A stretch of DNA of 43,202 nucleotides, taken from positions 1 through 43,202 of the forward strand of contig PBPL01000077.1 in the NCBI GenBank assembly GCA_002724675.1. Reading direction: 5' to 3'. Position 1 is the stretch's first letter. Each line of letters opens with the position of its first letter. The notes beneath the pieces were generated by a model, which had not been told where the DNA came from, did not search any database, and worked only from the letters and a program-made list of their open reading frames with translations. Shown piece by piece: positions 1-9,163 of the stretch. Origin of the DNA: Deltaproteobacteria bacterium. Its GTDB lineage: Bacteria > Myxococcota_A > UBA796 > UBA9615. Both the position numbers and the translations under genes were made by a program.

Positions 1-543
<543 letters not shown>

Positions 544-635
544 GATTCCATCCATTTGAGAGGCATCCAGCCCTCATTCAATTCATCACACCCTATGCAG
601 AGTCACCAGCTTTAGCCTCGGAAGAGGCGGCAAGC

Positions 636-755
<120 letters not shown>

Positions 756-763
756 TTATCTTG

Positions 764-804
764 AGCGCCCCGGAACTTGAATTGGTTCCGGGGCGCTCTT
801 TTTT
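764..804 (+). terminator. Intrinsic terminator of the rrn operon
   Basis: A perfect 13-bp stem pairs AGCGCCCCGGAAC (764-776) with GTTCCGGGGCGCT (785-797). The loop is 8 nt and a T6 tract follows within two bases. It starts nine bases after the 5S gene and closes the ribosomal RNA transcript. Confidence 0.95.
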
Positions 805-856
805 GTCCGGACAGGGCCAAGTCGGCTACGTCACATGCCCGCCTCTAGTCTAGGAA

Positions 857-874
857 CCAATCTTCTTAGATTGG
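857..874. other. Small hairpin between the rrn and murJ ends
   Basis: CCAATCT (857-863) pairs perfectly with AGATTGG (868-874) across a TCTT loop. It sits between the end of the rrn operon and the convergent 3' end of murJ. It might help stop murJ transcripts, but neither strand has a T tract next to it, so a terminator role is only a guess. Confidence 0.3.
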
Positions 875-955
875 CTTGGGGGTTTGTGGAGGGCGCGCCC
901 GCCGAGATGGGTTCTCGAGGTGGTCCTCGATGGGCCTCTTACCGGAGAGCGCTCT

Positions 956-2566
956 CTAGCGCCGGCGCAGCAGTTGTGTGAATTCAGCCAGTTCACCGTG
1001 CTTCAAGAGGGCGCAGCTCAGGGTGTAGGTGGCGACGGCGGCAGCCACCAGTGCGAGGTAGGGCAGCACGAGATCGGAGAAGCCGTGCAGGGCATCCAGC
1101 TGGAGTTGCCGGGAGAGTAGGACCACAACCGCTGACATGGTCAGCGTTGCTGCCAGGCTCTTGGCGAGGGACGAGAAGGTCTCTGTGTCCCGGATTACCC
1201 CGGTGTGCCTGCGCAGTAGAAGCCCGAGCGCCATCGCCTGAGCCATGATCGATAGCGAGTTGGCCATGGCGATGCCGGCCAGGTCGAAGTGCGGGGCGAG
1301 CCCGTAGCAGAGGCTGATGTTCATCACCATTGCCAAGACACCGCAGAGAACAGGTGTTCGGGTGTCCTTGAATGCGTAGAAGGACGAGATCAGGATGCGG
1401 CTTACGGCGATGTGGCTCAAGCCGACTACGTGGAAGGCTAGTGCGTAGGCGGTTGTGCCGGCAGATACGGTTCCAAAAGCTCCTCGCTCAAAGAGCAGCG
1501 ATATCGTCTCGGTACCCACGAGGAACAGGGCTGCGGTCACCGGGAAGCAAACGAAGCAGCAGAGGCGAATGGTGTAGAGCACCGTGTCGCCGACTCGGTC
1601 CATCGCCCCCTCTGCGGCATCGGTTGCCAAGTTGGGCAGGACTACTGTCGACACGGCGACGGCGAAGACCCCGAGGGTAAGCTCGATGAGCCGGGACGAG
1701 TACTGCAGCGATGAGACCGCTCCACTCCCCAGGCCCCAGGCGATGGCCTGAGAGACGAGAACGTTTACTTGATACACCCCAGCACCAAATAGGGTGGGCA
1801 CCAGCAACCACAGTGTCTTCTTGACGGCCGGGCTCAACTGAAAGTCTGGGCGCCAGCTGAAGCCCAGTCGATAGACGTAGGGGACCTGAAAGAAAAACTG
1901 GAGGCATCCACCGAGCACAACGCCAATCGCGAAGCCATAGGCGGGTGTGCCCATCTGGTCGCAGAGGATGACCGCGCTGGCGATGATCGCGATGTTCAGA
2001 AGTACAGAGGTGAACGCGCTGACCCAGAACACGCGAAACGTGTTCAAGACTCCTTGCGCAATGGCTGCCCAGGAGATCAGTGCGATGTAGGGGAACATCA
2101 CGCGAGTCAGCGAGGTGGTGAGCTCGCGGGCCTCGGGGTCGATGTCTTGTCCGCCCAGCGCGGCGAAGACGCTCACGATGAGACCAGCGCCGAGCACCCC
2201 CAACGCGCTGAGTGCCGTGATCGCCAGCAGGGCCAGATTGAAGAACCGGCGTGCGAACACAAAGGCGGCCTGGTCGCCACTGCGGGCCCGGACCTCACTG
2301 AGCACGGGAATGAAGCCCGCACTCATGGCCCCTTCGCCGACGAGTCGGCGCAAGAGGTTGGGGATCTGGAAAGCGAGGCCGAAGGCGTCCGATGCCAAGC
2401 TGGTGCCCAGGAAGTGGGCGCGGACCTGCTCGCGGACCAGCCCTAGGACCCGCGAGACGACAGTGATCCCACTGACCGACATCGCGGATTTGAGTATGCC
2501 GCGGCGGTTAGTCTCCGTATCGCTGGTCAAGCCCCCGCTTGCGCTCTGGAGTGATTCCTCAGACAT
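956..2566 (-). CDS. murJ: Lipid II flippase MurJ (MviN family)
   Basis: A predicted 536-aa polytopic inner-membrane protein of the MurJ/MviN branch of the MOP exporter superfamily. The family moves lipid-linked peptidoglycan precursor across the cytoplasmic membrane. The N-terminal part (SVSGITVVSRVLGLVREQ, then RRLVGEGAMSAGFIPVLSE) is the typical MurJ opening with its conserved arginines, and hydrophobic segments follow over nearly the whole length, consistent with about 14 membrane helices. The longest reading frame begins with ATG at 2593, but that codon has no Shine-Dalgarno and would lie only about 11 nt from the predicted transcription start. The ATG at 2566 has AAGGA upstream, though with a long spacer of about 13 nt. 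The gene stands alone and is transcribed divergently from the VWA lipoprotein. Confidence 0.95.
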   Translation of the reverse strand: MSEESLQSASGGLTSDTETNRRGILKSAMSVSGITVVSRVLGLVREQVRAHFLGTSLASDAFGLAFQIPNLLRRLVGEGAMSAGFIPVLSEVRARSGDQAAFVFARRFFNLALLAITALSALGVLGAGLIVSVFAALGGQDIDPEARELTTSLTRVMFPYIALISWAAIAQGVLNTFRVFWVSAFTSVLLNIAIIASAVILCDQMGTPAYGFAIGVVLGGCLQFFFQVPYVYRLGFSWRPDFQLSPAVKKTLWLLVPTLFGAGVYQVNVLVSQAIAWGLGSGAVSSLQYSSRLIELTLGVFAVAVSTVVLPNLATDAAEGAMDRVGDTVLYTIRLCCFVCFPVTAALFLVGTETISLLFERGAFGTVSAGTTAYALAFHVVGLSHIAVSRILISSFYAFKDTRTPVLCGVLAMVMNISLCYGLAPHFDLAGIAMANSLSIMAQAMALGLLLRRHTGVIRDTETFSSLAKSLAATLTMSAVVVLLSRQLQLDALHGFSDLVLPYLALVAAAVATYTLSCALLKHGELAEFTQLLRRR

Positions 2567-2610
2567 TTCTGGGGGCGCGTCCTTCTCTTGCATCCAACTT
2601 CGGCCGCTTC

Positions 2611-2640
2611 ACTATAGTTTTGCGCACTTACGCTTCACAA
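2611..2640 (-). promoter_or_regulatory. Candidate murJ promoter
   Basis: On the minus strand TTGTGA (2635-2640) and TATAGT (2611-2616) are separated by 18 bases. The match to sigma-70 type boxes is 4/6 and 5/6. It overlaps the -35 box of the divergent promoter for the gene at 2694. This is pattern matching only. Confidence 0.4.
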
Positions 2641-2661
2641 AGAGCCGTTGCTGCTTATGAT
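2634..2661 (+). promoter_or_regulatory. Candidate promoter of the VWA lipoprotein gene
   Basis: TTCACA (2634-2639) and TATGAT (2656-2661) are 16 bases apart, each matching the sigma-70 consensus at 5/6. The start codon follows 32 bases after the -10 box, with GGAG a few bases before it. The -35 box is shared with the murJ promoter on the other strand, so the two genes may compete for polymerase. Confidence 0.45.
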
Positions 2662-2693
2662 GCGGAACGCTCATATCTTGATGGAGATCGTCC

Positions 2694-3803
2694 ATGTCAC
2701 TAAGAATGCCTGCTGCAGGCCTCGTCGTGTGCGTAGCGGCCCTTGTCTTGGGAATTGGGGCTGGTTGCTCGGACACGGAGCTCCGCTTGATCTACGAGCA
2801 GCCAGCTTTCTTTGATCAGCCGAGTGCTTTGGGGCCGACCCAGTGGCGGGACGAGTTCCAGCAGCGAACCGTCGACGCCTCGGACATCTTGTTTGTTGTG
2901 GACGACTCGTGCTCCATGTCGGATGAACAGGATGCCCTCGCGGCCAACTTCGACAACTTTATCCAGACCTTTGTGCAGTCCACAATCGACTACCACGTGG
3001 GAGTCGTTCGTGCGGCGCTGGGGAGCGACACGGATGCCTGGGGGGTCCTTGAGGACGTCCCTGGCTTTGGTGGGAAGTGGATCGACCAGAACACAGGAAC
3101 CAGTGCTCAGGACAAGATTGATGCCTTTACGGAGATGGCGCAGGTGGGCACTGATGGGGGCCAATGTGAGATGGCCCTGCAGGCGAGTTTTTCGGCTCTG
3201 ACCTATCAGACAAATCCGGGTTACCCGAACGAAGGCTTTCTCCGAGAAGACGCCAACTTGGCTGTCATCGTGCTCAGCGACGAGATCGACCATGGACAGG
3301 ACCCGGCCGATCCCTTCTTTGGTCTGACCTGCGATGGGATAGCTCCCGAGGAGTACATCCCCTGGTTTCTGTATGACCTCAAGGGGCCCAACGCACAAGA
3401 TGATCTGGTCTTCACTGGGATCGTGGGAGATCGCCCTGGGGGTTGTGGCTCCGAGGACTCGGGCGCTGATGAGGGCGAGGGCTATTGGGATGTTATCGAT
3501 GGGGTTGGAGGCAGCTTCCTTTCCATTTGTTCTAGTGACTGGTCTCAGTTCTTGACTGAGCTCGGCTATGAGGCGGCTGGGCTTCGCCGATCGTTCCATC
3601 TGCGAAGGGTGCCCAAAGAGGACACGCTGGTGGTTGCCATTGATGATCTGGTCGTCGACGAGGACACCTGGACCTACAATCGTGCGACGAACGCCATCGA
3701 CTTCCCCACGGAGCACATGCCGGCGGAGTTGGCCCTCATCGTAGTGACCTACGAACTGGTCGAGGATGCTGGGAGCAGCGTGCCTGTGGATGCGGACGAG
3801 TAA
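2694..3803 (+). CDS. Lipoprotein with von Willebrand factor A domain
   Basis: A 369-aa predicted lipoprotein. Residues 1-25 form a signal peptide ending in a lipobox (GAGC, Cys25). From about residue 64 a VWA fold starts with the strand ILFVVD followed directly by a MIDAS signature D70-x-S72-x-S74, so metal-dependent ligand binding is likely. A second strand, AVIVLSDEIDHG, matches the later VWA strand with its metal-contacting acidic residues. The C-terminal 70 residues look like a small beta-domain. Similar stand-alone VWA lipoproteins are common in Myxococcota, usually with no assigned function. The start is supported by GGAG about eight bases upstream of the ATG. It faces rarA tail to tail. 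Function is not known; surface adhesion or a sensing role would be guesses. Confidence 0.85.
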   Translation: MSLRMPAAGLVVCVAALVLGIGAGCSDTELRLIYEQPAFFDQPSALGPTQWRDEFQQRTVDASDILFVVDDSCSMSDEQDALAANFDNFIQTFVQSTIDYHVGVVRAALGSDTDAWGVLEDVPGFGGKWIDQNTGTSAQDKIDAFTEMAQVGTDGGQCEMALQASFSALTYQTNPGYPNEGFLREDANLAVIVLSDEIDHGQDPADPFFGLTCDGIAPEEYIPWFLYDLKGPNAQDDLVFTGIVGDRPGGCGSEDSGADEGEGYWDVIDGVGGSFLSICSSDWSQFLTELGYEAAGLRRSFHLRRVPKEDTLVVAIDDLVVDEDTWTYNRATNAIDFPTEHMPAELALIVVTYELVEDAGSSVPVDADE

Positions 3804-3859
3804 CTCGCTTCGGCTTGCCCTATGGTCCGTGGCGCTCTCGGGGGAGTTGGGCTCGGTCC

Positions 3860-5194
3860 TTAGCTGCCGCGTTTCTTCCGTTCCGCCCAGATCCGCAGCC
3901 GCTCCTTGATTATCTTTTCGTAGCCCTCGTCGGTGGGCTGGAAGAACTGAGCTTCCGTGAGGCTCGGTGGCAGGTAGTCCTGGGCCACATATTCGCCCTC
4001 GTACCCGTGGGGGTTCTTGTAGCCTTGACCGTAGCCTAGCTCCCGCATCAAGGGTGTGGCTGCGTTTCGCAGGTGCTTCGGGACGGGCAGAGCGCCTTGC
4101 TTCCGCACGCTCTCTGCGGCCGAGAAGTAGCCTTTGGTGGAGCCGGACTTAGGCGCTGTAGCCAGATACAACGTGGCTTGGGCCAGCGGGTACTTGGCCT
4201 CAGGAAGCCCCAGAAAGTGGACGGCATCCTTGCAGGCAATAGCGATCTGGATTGCCCGGGGGTCCGCTAGACCGACATCTTCGGACGCGAAGATCACCAG
4301 GCGTCGAGCGATGAACAGTGGCTCTTCCCCTGATTCCACCATCCGTGCCAGGTAGTAGAGCGACGCATCGGCGTCCGAGCCTCGCATGGACTTGATGAAG
4401 GCGGAGATCACATTGTAGTGCTCTTCGCCGCTTCGGTCGTATAGCAGGCTCTCTGCTCCTAGCGCTTCTGCCACCTGATCCGGAGTGAGAGGGGGGAGTC
4501 CCAGGGGACGCTCTCGGAAGTGATGACCAATGCGCTCGAGCATTCCCAGGCAGCGTCGTGCGTCTCCGCTCGCAGCCTGAGTGAGTCGTTCGATTGCCGC
4601 ATTGTCCAGCGTGAGCCCGAGAGCCCCGAGGCCCCGCTTGTCATCTGTGAGGCTGCGCTCAACCAACAATCGGAGAGCCTGTTCGCTGAGCGGCTGGAGG
4701 ACGTGCACAGTGCAGCGGCTGAGTAGTGCTCCTATGACCTGAAACGATGGGGTCTCGGTGGTCGCCCCGACGAGTGTGATGCGTCCGGCTTCCACATGAG
4801 GAAGGAACGCGTCTTGCTGTGCCTTGTTGAAGCGATGGATCTCGTCGACGAAGAGCAGCGTCCGCTTTGATGGTGCCTTACGTCGCTCCTCTTCCGCACG
4901 CGCCAAGATGACCCGCAGTTCTTTGAGTCCCCCCAAGACCGCGGAGAAGGGCTCGAAGTGAGCCTCGCTGTAGTTGGCGATGAGCCTGGCCAGCGTTGTC
5001 TTGCCGGTTCCTGGTGGACCCCAGAGGATAATGGATGGGAGGTTGTCGCCTTCGATGGAGCGTCGGAGCGAGCGGCTGGGCCCCAGCAGGTGGTCCTGCC
5101 CGAGTACTTCGTCTAGCGCCAGTGGGCGCATGCGCTCAGCCAGGGGCACCCGGAAGAGCTCAGGCAGTGAGCTGCGGTCCTGGGAGGCTGGCAT
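3860..5194 (-). CDS. rarA: Replication-associated recombination protein RarA (MgsA), AAA+ ATPase
   Basis: A 444-aa cytoplasmic AAA+ ATPase of the RarA/MgsA/WRNIP1 family, which acts at stalled replication forks and is related to clamp-loader subunits. Visible motifs are Walker A GPPGTGKTT, Walker B LLFVDEIHRFN, sensor 1 VGATTETPSF and the arginine-finger segment SRCTV. The C-terminal part carries the family's tetramerisation region and ends with a typical GYEGEYVAQDYLP segment. I place the start at the ATG at 5194 because similarity begins there (LPELFRVPLAERMRP). The frame stays open upstream to 5383, but that extension would run into the divergent ABC transporter gene and does not look like the family. 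No clear Shine-Dalgarno is visible. Confidence 0.95.
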   Translation of the reverse strand: MPASQDRSSLPELFRVPLAERMRPLALDEVLGQDHLLGPSRSLRRSIEGDNLPSIILWGPPGTGKTTLARLIANYSEAHFEPFSAVLGGLKELRVILARAEEERRKAPSKRTLLFVDEIHRFNKAQQDAFLPHVEAGRITLVGATTETPSFQVIGALLSRCTVHVLQPLSEQALRLLVERSLTDDKRGLGALGLTLDNAAIERLTQAASGDARRCLGMLERIGHHFRERPLGLPPLTPDQVAEALGAESLLYDRSGEEHYNVISAFIKSMRGSDADASLYYLARMVESGEEPLFIARRLVIFASEDVGLADPRAIQIAIACKDAVHFLGLPEAKYPLAQATLYLATAPKSGSTKGYFSAAESVRKQGALPVPKHLRNAATPLMRELGYGQGYKNPHGYEGEYVAQDYLPPSLTEAQFFQPTDEGYEKIIKERLRIWAERKKRGS

Positions 5195-5336
5195 CGCCGG
5201 AGGATACCAAAGGCTGCGGTCTCGTCTGTGAGCGAGCCCGCTTCTGTCCCGAGGCCTCTCGTTGGGGACCGGAAGTTTGTACGCGAACTCGGCGGGGCCT
5301 GGGTTGTTGAGGCTGGCTGGGTTAGAAACACGGATC

Positions 5337-7205
5337 GTGACCGACCAGCCCACCCGAAATCCACGGACCTTCGTCCGACTCAAGAAGTATCTGTGGGAGC
5401 AGAGAGCCTCCTATTCGTTAGGTGTGCTGATGCTCTTGTTCACGAATCTCTGCACAGCAGGGATCCCCTTTCTCACCAAATTGAGCTTCGACACCTTCGA
5501 AGGTCTTGGACGTAGCGGCCCGGCATTGCTCGAGTCGATGCTTCCCGGCGCCGATGACGTTGCTGCGAGGATCTCAGCATTGGCTTTGTTCCTTGTCGGC
5601 CTTGCTCTGTTGATGGGGGCTTGTCGTACTGCATCCCGGATCTTCATCTTCAACGGCGGTCGCCGAGTCGAGTTTGTGCTTCGGAATGACCTCTACGCCC
5701 ACATGCTGACCCTCGGGTCCTCGTTCTTTGGTCGCAATTCAGTTGGGGATCTCGTTTCCCGGACGACAAGCGACATTACGGCGGTGCGGCTACTGGGTGG
5801 ACCGGGTGTGCTCCATGCTGCGAACACGGTGCTCGTTTACGTGACGGCCGTGGTTCCCATGTGGCTCATCAGCGCTCGGCTGACGATGCTGGCCTTGGCC
5901 CCATTGGCTCTGCTCTACGTTGTGACGCGCTGGGTAGGGCCGAGGATCTACGCTCGTTCCTATGCAGCGCAAGAAGGGATGGCGAGGCTGTCCGCACTTG
6001 CTAACGAGAGCATCCAAGGCATCCGGATCCTCCAGTCCTACGTGCGAGAGTCGTATCGGCAGGAGCAATTCACCTCCGTGTCCGATGCTTACCGGCAGTC
6101 CTATCTGGGCTGGGTCCTCTATAGAGCGGTGCTCCTCCCGATCCTGGGTGGAATGAGCGGTATCGGCACGTTGATCATTCTCTGGTTTGGCGGTCAGGCT
6201 GTCATCGACGGTCGTCTGACGCTGGGTGACCTGGTGGCATTCCTCGGCTACCTGGGACTGCTCATGTGGCCCACCGTGGCGCTCGGGTGGATGATCAGCC
6301 TGATTCAGCGTGGACGGGCGGCCCTGGATCGTCTCGGAGACATACTTGATGCCACGCCCGATGTGGCCGATGGAGCCTCCGTTCTCTCCCCGGGGCCCGC
6401 CATGCGTGGTTCGGTGGAGTTTCGAGACCTCAGCTTTGCGTATGAAGTAGACAAGGGCGTTCGCGGGTTTGTGCTGCAGCCGCTGTCTTTGAAGATCGAG
6501 CCTGGGGAGGAACTGCTGGTTGTGGGGCCGGCGGGCGCGGGCAAGTCCACTCTCGTCTCCACCCTGCCCCGGATGCTGCCCGCTGCTCGGGGCCAGATCT
6601 TTCTGGACGGTTGCGACATTCATGACATGAGGCTGTCTGAGCTCAGGCGGCGGATCGCATTTGTGCCACAGGATCCCTTCCTGTTCAGCATGAGCGTTCG
6701 TGAGAACATCAGCTTTGGCGTGGAAGCGCCCGAGCAGGGAGCGGCCGAAGAGGCCGCTGCTCTCGTCTGTCTCGATCAGGAAGTCCGCTCCTTTGCCGAG
6801 GGATTTGAGACGCCAGTGGGCGAACGTGGGGTCACGCTCTCGGGCGGACAGCGGCAGCGAATGGCTGTGGCTCGTGCATCTCTCGGCGAGCCCTCCGTGT
6901 GGGTCTTCGATGACTGTCTGTCATCGGTTGATGCGGGGACGGAGCGGGAAATCCTTCTGCGCCTCCGCAAGCACACAGAAGGCGCGACCACCATCCACGT
7001 CAGCCACCGAGTGTTGGGCTACGAGCAAGTGGATCGGATCGTCGTCTTGCAGGCTGGTCACATCTCAGAACAAGGCTCTCACGAGGAGTTGATGGCTCTG
7101 GATGGTTGGTATGCCCAACTGTATCGACGCCAACGACTCGACTCCGACCTTGAGCTTGAACCACAGACAGAGGCCCCGGCTCTCAACCCAACGGAGGTCT
7201 CGTGA
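5337..7205 (+). CDS. ABC exporter, permease-ATPase subunit with a non-canonical ATP site (MdlA/SmdA-like)
   Basis: A 622-aa half-transporter with a membrane domain of about six helices (residues 20-320) and an ATP-binding domain. Walker A is GPAGAGKST near residue 397 and the signature is intact (LSGGQRQR). The H-loop is intact (HVSHR). The residue after the Walker B aspartate is Asp526, where active ATPases have Glu. That substitution is typical of the degenerate-site partner in heterodimeric exporters such as TM287/288 and MdlAB/SmdAB. It overlaps the next gene by a GTGA, so both subunits are made together. The GTG at 5337 is favoured because the conserved N-terminus starts there; the frame is open back to a TTG at 5262. 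Substrate unknown, probably a lipid, peptide or drug. Confidence 0.9.
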   Translation: MTDQPTRNPRTFVRLKKYLWEQRASYSLGVLMLLFTNLCTAGIPFLTKLSFDTFEGLGRSGPALLESMLPGADDVAARISALALFLVGLALLMGACRTASRIFIFNGGRRVEFVLRNDLYAHMLTLGSSFFGRNSVGDLVSRTTSDITAVRLLGGPGVLHAANTVLVYVTAVVPMWLISARLTMLALAPLALLYVVTRWVGPRIYARSYAAQEGMARLSALANESIQGIRILQSYVRESYRQEQFTSVSDAYRQSYLGWVLYRAVLLPILGGMSGIGTLIILWFGGQAVIDGRLTLGDLVAFLGYLGLLMWPTVALGWMISLIQRGRAALDRLGDILDATPDVADGASVLSPGPAMRGSVEFRDLSFAYEVDKGVRGFVLQPLSLKIEPGEELLVVGPAGAGKSTLVSTLPRMLPAARGQIFLDGCDIHDMRLSELRRRIAFVPQDPFLFSMSVRENISFGVEAPEQGAAEEAAALVCLDQEVRSFAEGFETPVGERGVTLSGGQRQRMAVARASLGEPSVWVFDDCLSSVDAGTEREILLRLRKHTEGATTIHVSHRVLGYEQVDRIVVLQAGHISEQGSHEELMALDGWYAQLYRRQRLDSDLELEPQTEAPALNPTEVS

Positions 7206-9022
7206 GAACTCCTGGTAGCCGTTCAGAAGGAGTGCGGGACTGGCAAACCACGGATTGGGGGCTCCTGCGTCGATTGACTGGGTTTGCCTGGCCCCATCGC
7301 CGGTCATTGGCCGTCTCGCTTTGCTTGTTGCCTGTGGTGTCAGGCTTTCAGCTTGTGCAGCCCTACCTCTTGAAGCTTGCGATCGATGGCCCGATCGCCG
7401 AACGCGATCCCGCAGGTCTGGTCCCCATTGCTGCTCTGCTCATGGTGGTCCTTCTCTGCGAGTATGGCCTCCAGTTCGTCCAGGCCCTGGCCAGTCACGT
7501 GGCCGGCCAGGGAATCGTCCACGACCTAAGGGTTGCGGTCCACGGTCACATGCTCCGTCTCAACGATCGGTACTTCCGAAGTCAGCCGGCGGGTCGACTG
7601 CTGACCCGCTGTACAAGCGATGTGGAGGGGATCGGCGAGATGTTCGCTGCCGGCTTCCTCACTCTCTTTGCCGATGTGGTCTTGTTGGTGGGCATCTGCG
7701 TCGCCCTGGTCTTGCTCAATCCCCACCTGGCTCTCGTCACCTTTGTGACCCTTCCTATTTTGGTGGGGGGCTCTCAGTGGTTCCAGTCTCGGCTCCGCGC
7801 GACGTACCGAGAGCTTCGACGACGTGTGGCCATGTTGAATAGCTACCTGGCCGAGAGGATCTCTGGGATCGCGGTGATTCAGTTGTTTGCTCGAGAGGCG
7901 AGGAGCTACTCCGAGTTCGAGAAGCACAGTCGACGTCTCATGGACGAGAATTTCCGGAGCATTCGGCTCGATGCCACCTTGTTCGCCTTCGTGGACTCCA
8001 TGGCCCACGTGGTTACAGCCCTGCTGCTCTGGGTGAGCGTGGGCCCCATTCTGGATCCTGACGGTGCGCTGACCCTGGGTGCTCTTGTTGCCTTCTTGGA
8101 CTACGTGAGTCGCTTCTTCCGACCCATTCGGGACATGAGCCAGAAGGTGGCGACCCTGCAGTCAGGCCTGGCTTCCAGCGAGCGGGTCTTTGCTCTGCTT
8201 GACGAGGACTCCGTGGTGTCGGAAGCCGAGGAGCAGCTGGCGACTTCGGTCGGCTTCCATGAGTCGAAAGGCTTGATCGAGTTCGACTCGGTGGGCTTCG
8301 AATACGCGGAGGGCGAGCCGGTCCTGCGTGGCCTCTCTCTCGCTGTCCGGCCTGCAGAGAGTGTTGCCCTTCTGGGGGTGACTGGAGCGGGCAAGACGAC
8401 TGCGCTGAGGCTACTGAATCGCCTCTACGATGTGCAGTCAGGCTCCGTACGGATCGATGGACGAGACGTGCGAGAGTGGTCCTTGTCACGACTCCGAAAG
8501 ACTGTCGGGATTGTCCCCCAGGACGTGTTCCTGTTTATGGGCTCCTTTCGGGACAACGTGACGTTGGGGGAGCCGGATCTCAGCGATGCTGATGTGTGGC
8601 GAGCGCTTGAAGCGGTCGGGGCAGCGGACCTTGTGCGCAGTATGGGCGGGCTCGATGCCAGCTTAGGCGAGCGGGGAGAGAACCTGTCTTCAGGTGAGAG
8701 GCAGCTCATCGCCTTCGCGAGGGTCATGGCCTATGACCCAGCCATACTCATTCTCGACGAGGCGACCTCGAGCCTGGACACGTTCTCCGAGGAGCGAGTC
8801 CAGGCGGCGATTGCGACCGCGATGGTTGGGCGGACATCGATTGTGGTTGCCCACCGCCTCTCGACCATTCATGCGGTTGATCGAATCGCTGTGTTGCAGT
8901 CGGGTGTCGTTGCGGAGGAGGGTAGCCACAGGGAGTTGCTGACGAGGGGTGGTTTGTACCGTCGTTTGTACGATTCCTATTTCAAGCTCTCGCCGGGGGC
9001 AGAGGTCCGTACGCAGGCTTGA
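7202..9022 (+). CDS. ABC exporter, permease-ATPase subunit with catalytic Walker B (MdlB/SmdB-like)
   Basis: A 606-aa half-transporter that should pair with the product of the gene directly upstream. It has about six membrane helices, Walker A GVTGAGKTT near residue 392, Walker B LDE with the catalytic glutamate Glu520, and an H-loop VVAHRLSTI. Its signature motif is altered to LSSGE (495-499) instead of LSGGQ. Combined with the Asp526 of the partner, this leaves one hydrolysing and one mainly binding ATP site, as known for heterodimeric type IV exporters. The GTG start sits inside the stop codon of the previous gene (4-base overlap). Confidence 0.92.
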   Translation: MRTPGSRSEGVRDWQTTDWGLLRRLTGFAWPHRRSLAVSLCLLPVVSGFQLVQPYLLKLAIDGPIAERDPAGLVPIAALLMVVLLCEYGLQFVQALASHVAGQGIVHDLRVAVHGHMLRLNDRYFRSQPAGRLLTRCTSDVEGIGEMFAAGFLTLFADVVLLVGICVALVLLNPHLALVTFVTLPILVGGSQWFQSRLRATYRELRRRVAMLNSYLAERISGIAVIQLFAREARSYSEFEKHSRRLMDENFRSIRLDATLFAFVDSMAHVVTALLLWVSVGPILDPDGALTLGALVAFLDYVSRFFRPIRDMSQKVATLQSGLASSERVFALLDEDSVVSEAEEQLATSVGFHESKGLIEFDSVGFEYAEGEPVLRGLSLAVRPAESVALLGVTGAGKTTALRLLNRLYDVQSGSVRIDGRDVREWSLSRLRKTVGIVPQDVFLFMGSFRDNVTLGEPDLSDADVWRALEAVGAADLVRSMGGLDASLGERGENLSSGERQLIAFARVMAYDPAILILDEATSSLDTFSEERVQAAIATAMVGRTSIVVAHRLSTIHAVDRIAVLQSGVVAEEGSHRELLTRGGLYRRLYDSYFKLSPGAEVRTQA

Positions 9023-9163
9023 GATGCCGTGCACGAGGAGCCAGCAACCCTTGAAGTCGTTGCGGTTGATCGGGGAGCAGGGAGCGAATTTCGGGGCAAG
9101 AAGGACGCTTGTGCAGTGCAATAGCCCCTTTCTAGATCGCTTGCGTTTTGGTGACACCGGGTT

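Noticed and set aside
544-635. tRNA gene in the 23S-5S spacer
   Set aside because: No cloverleaf or T-loop consensus is visible.
2700-3716. Long open frame on the minus strand opposite the VWA lipoprotein
   Set aside because: It mirrors the codon structure of the real gene, has no recognisable motif, signal or ribosome-binding site.
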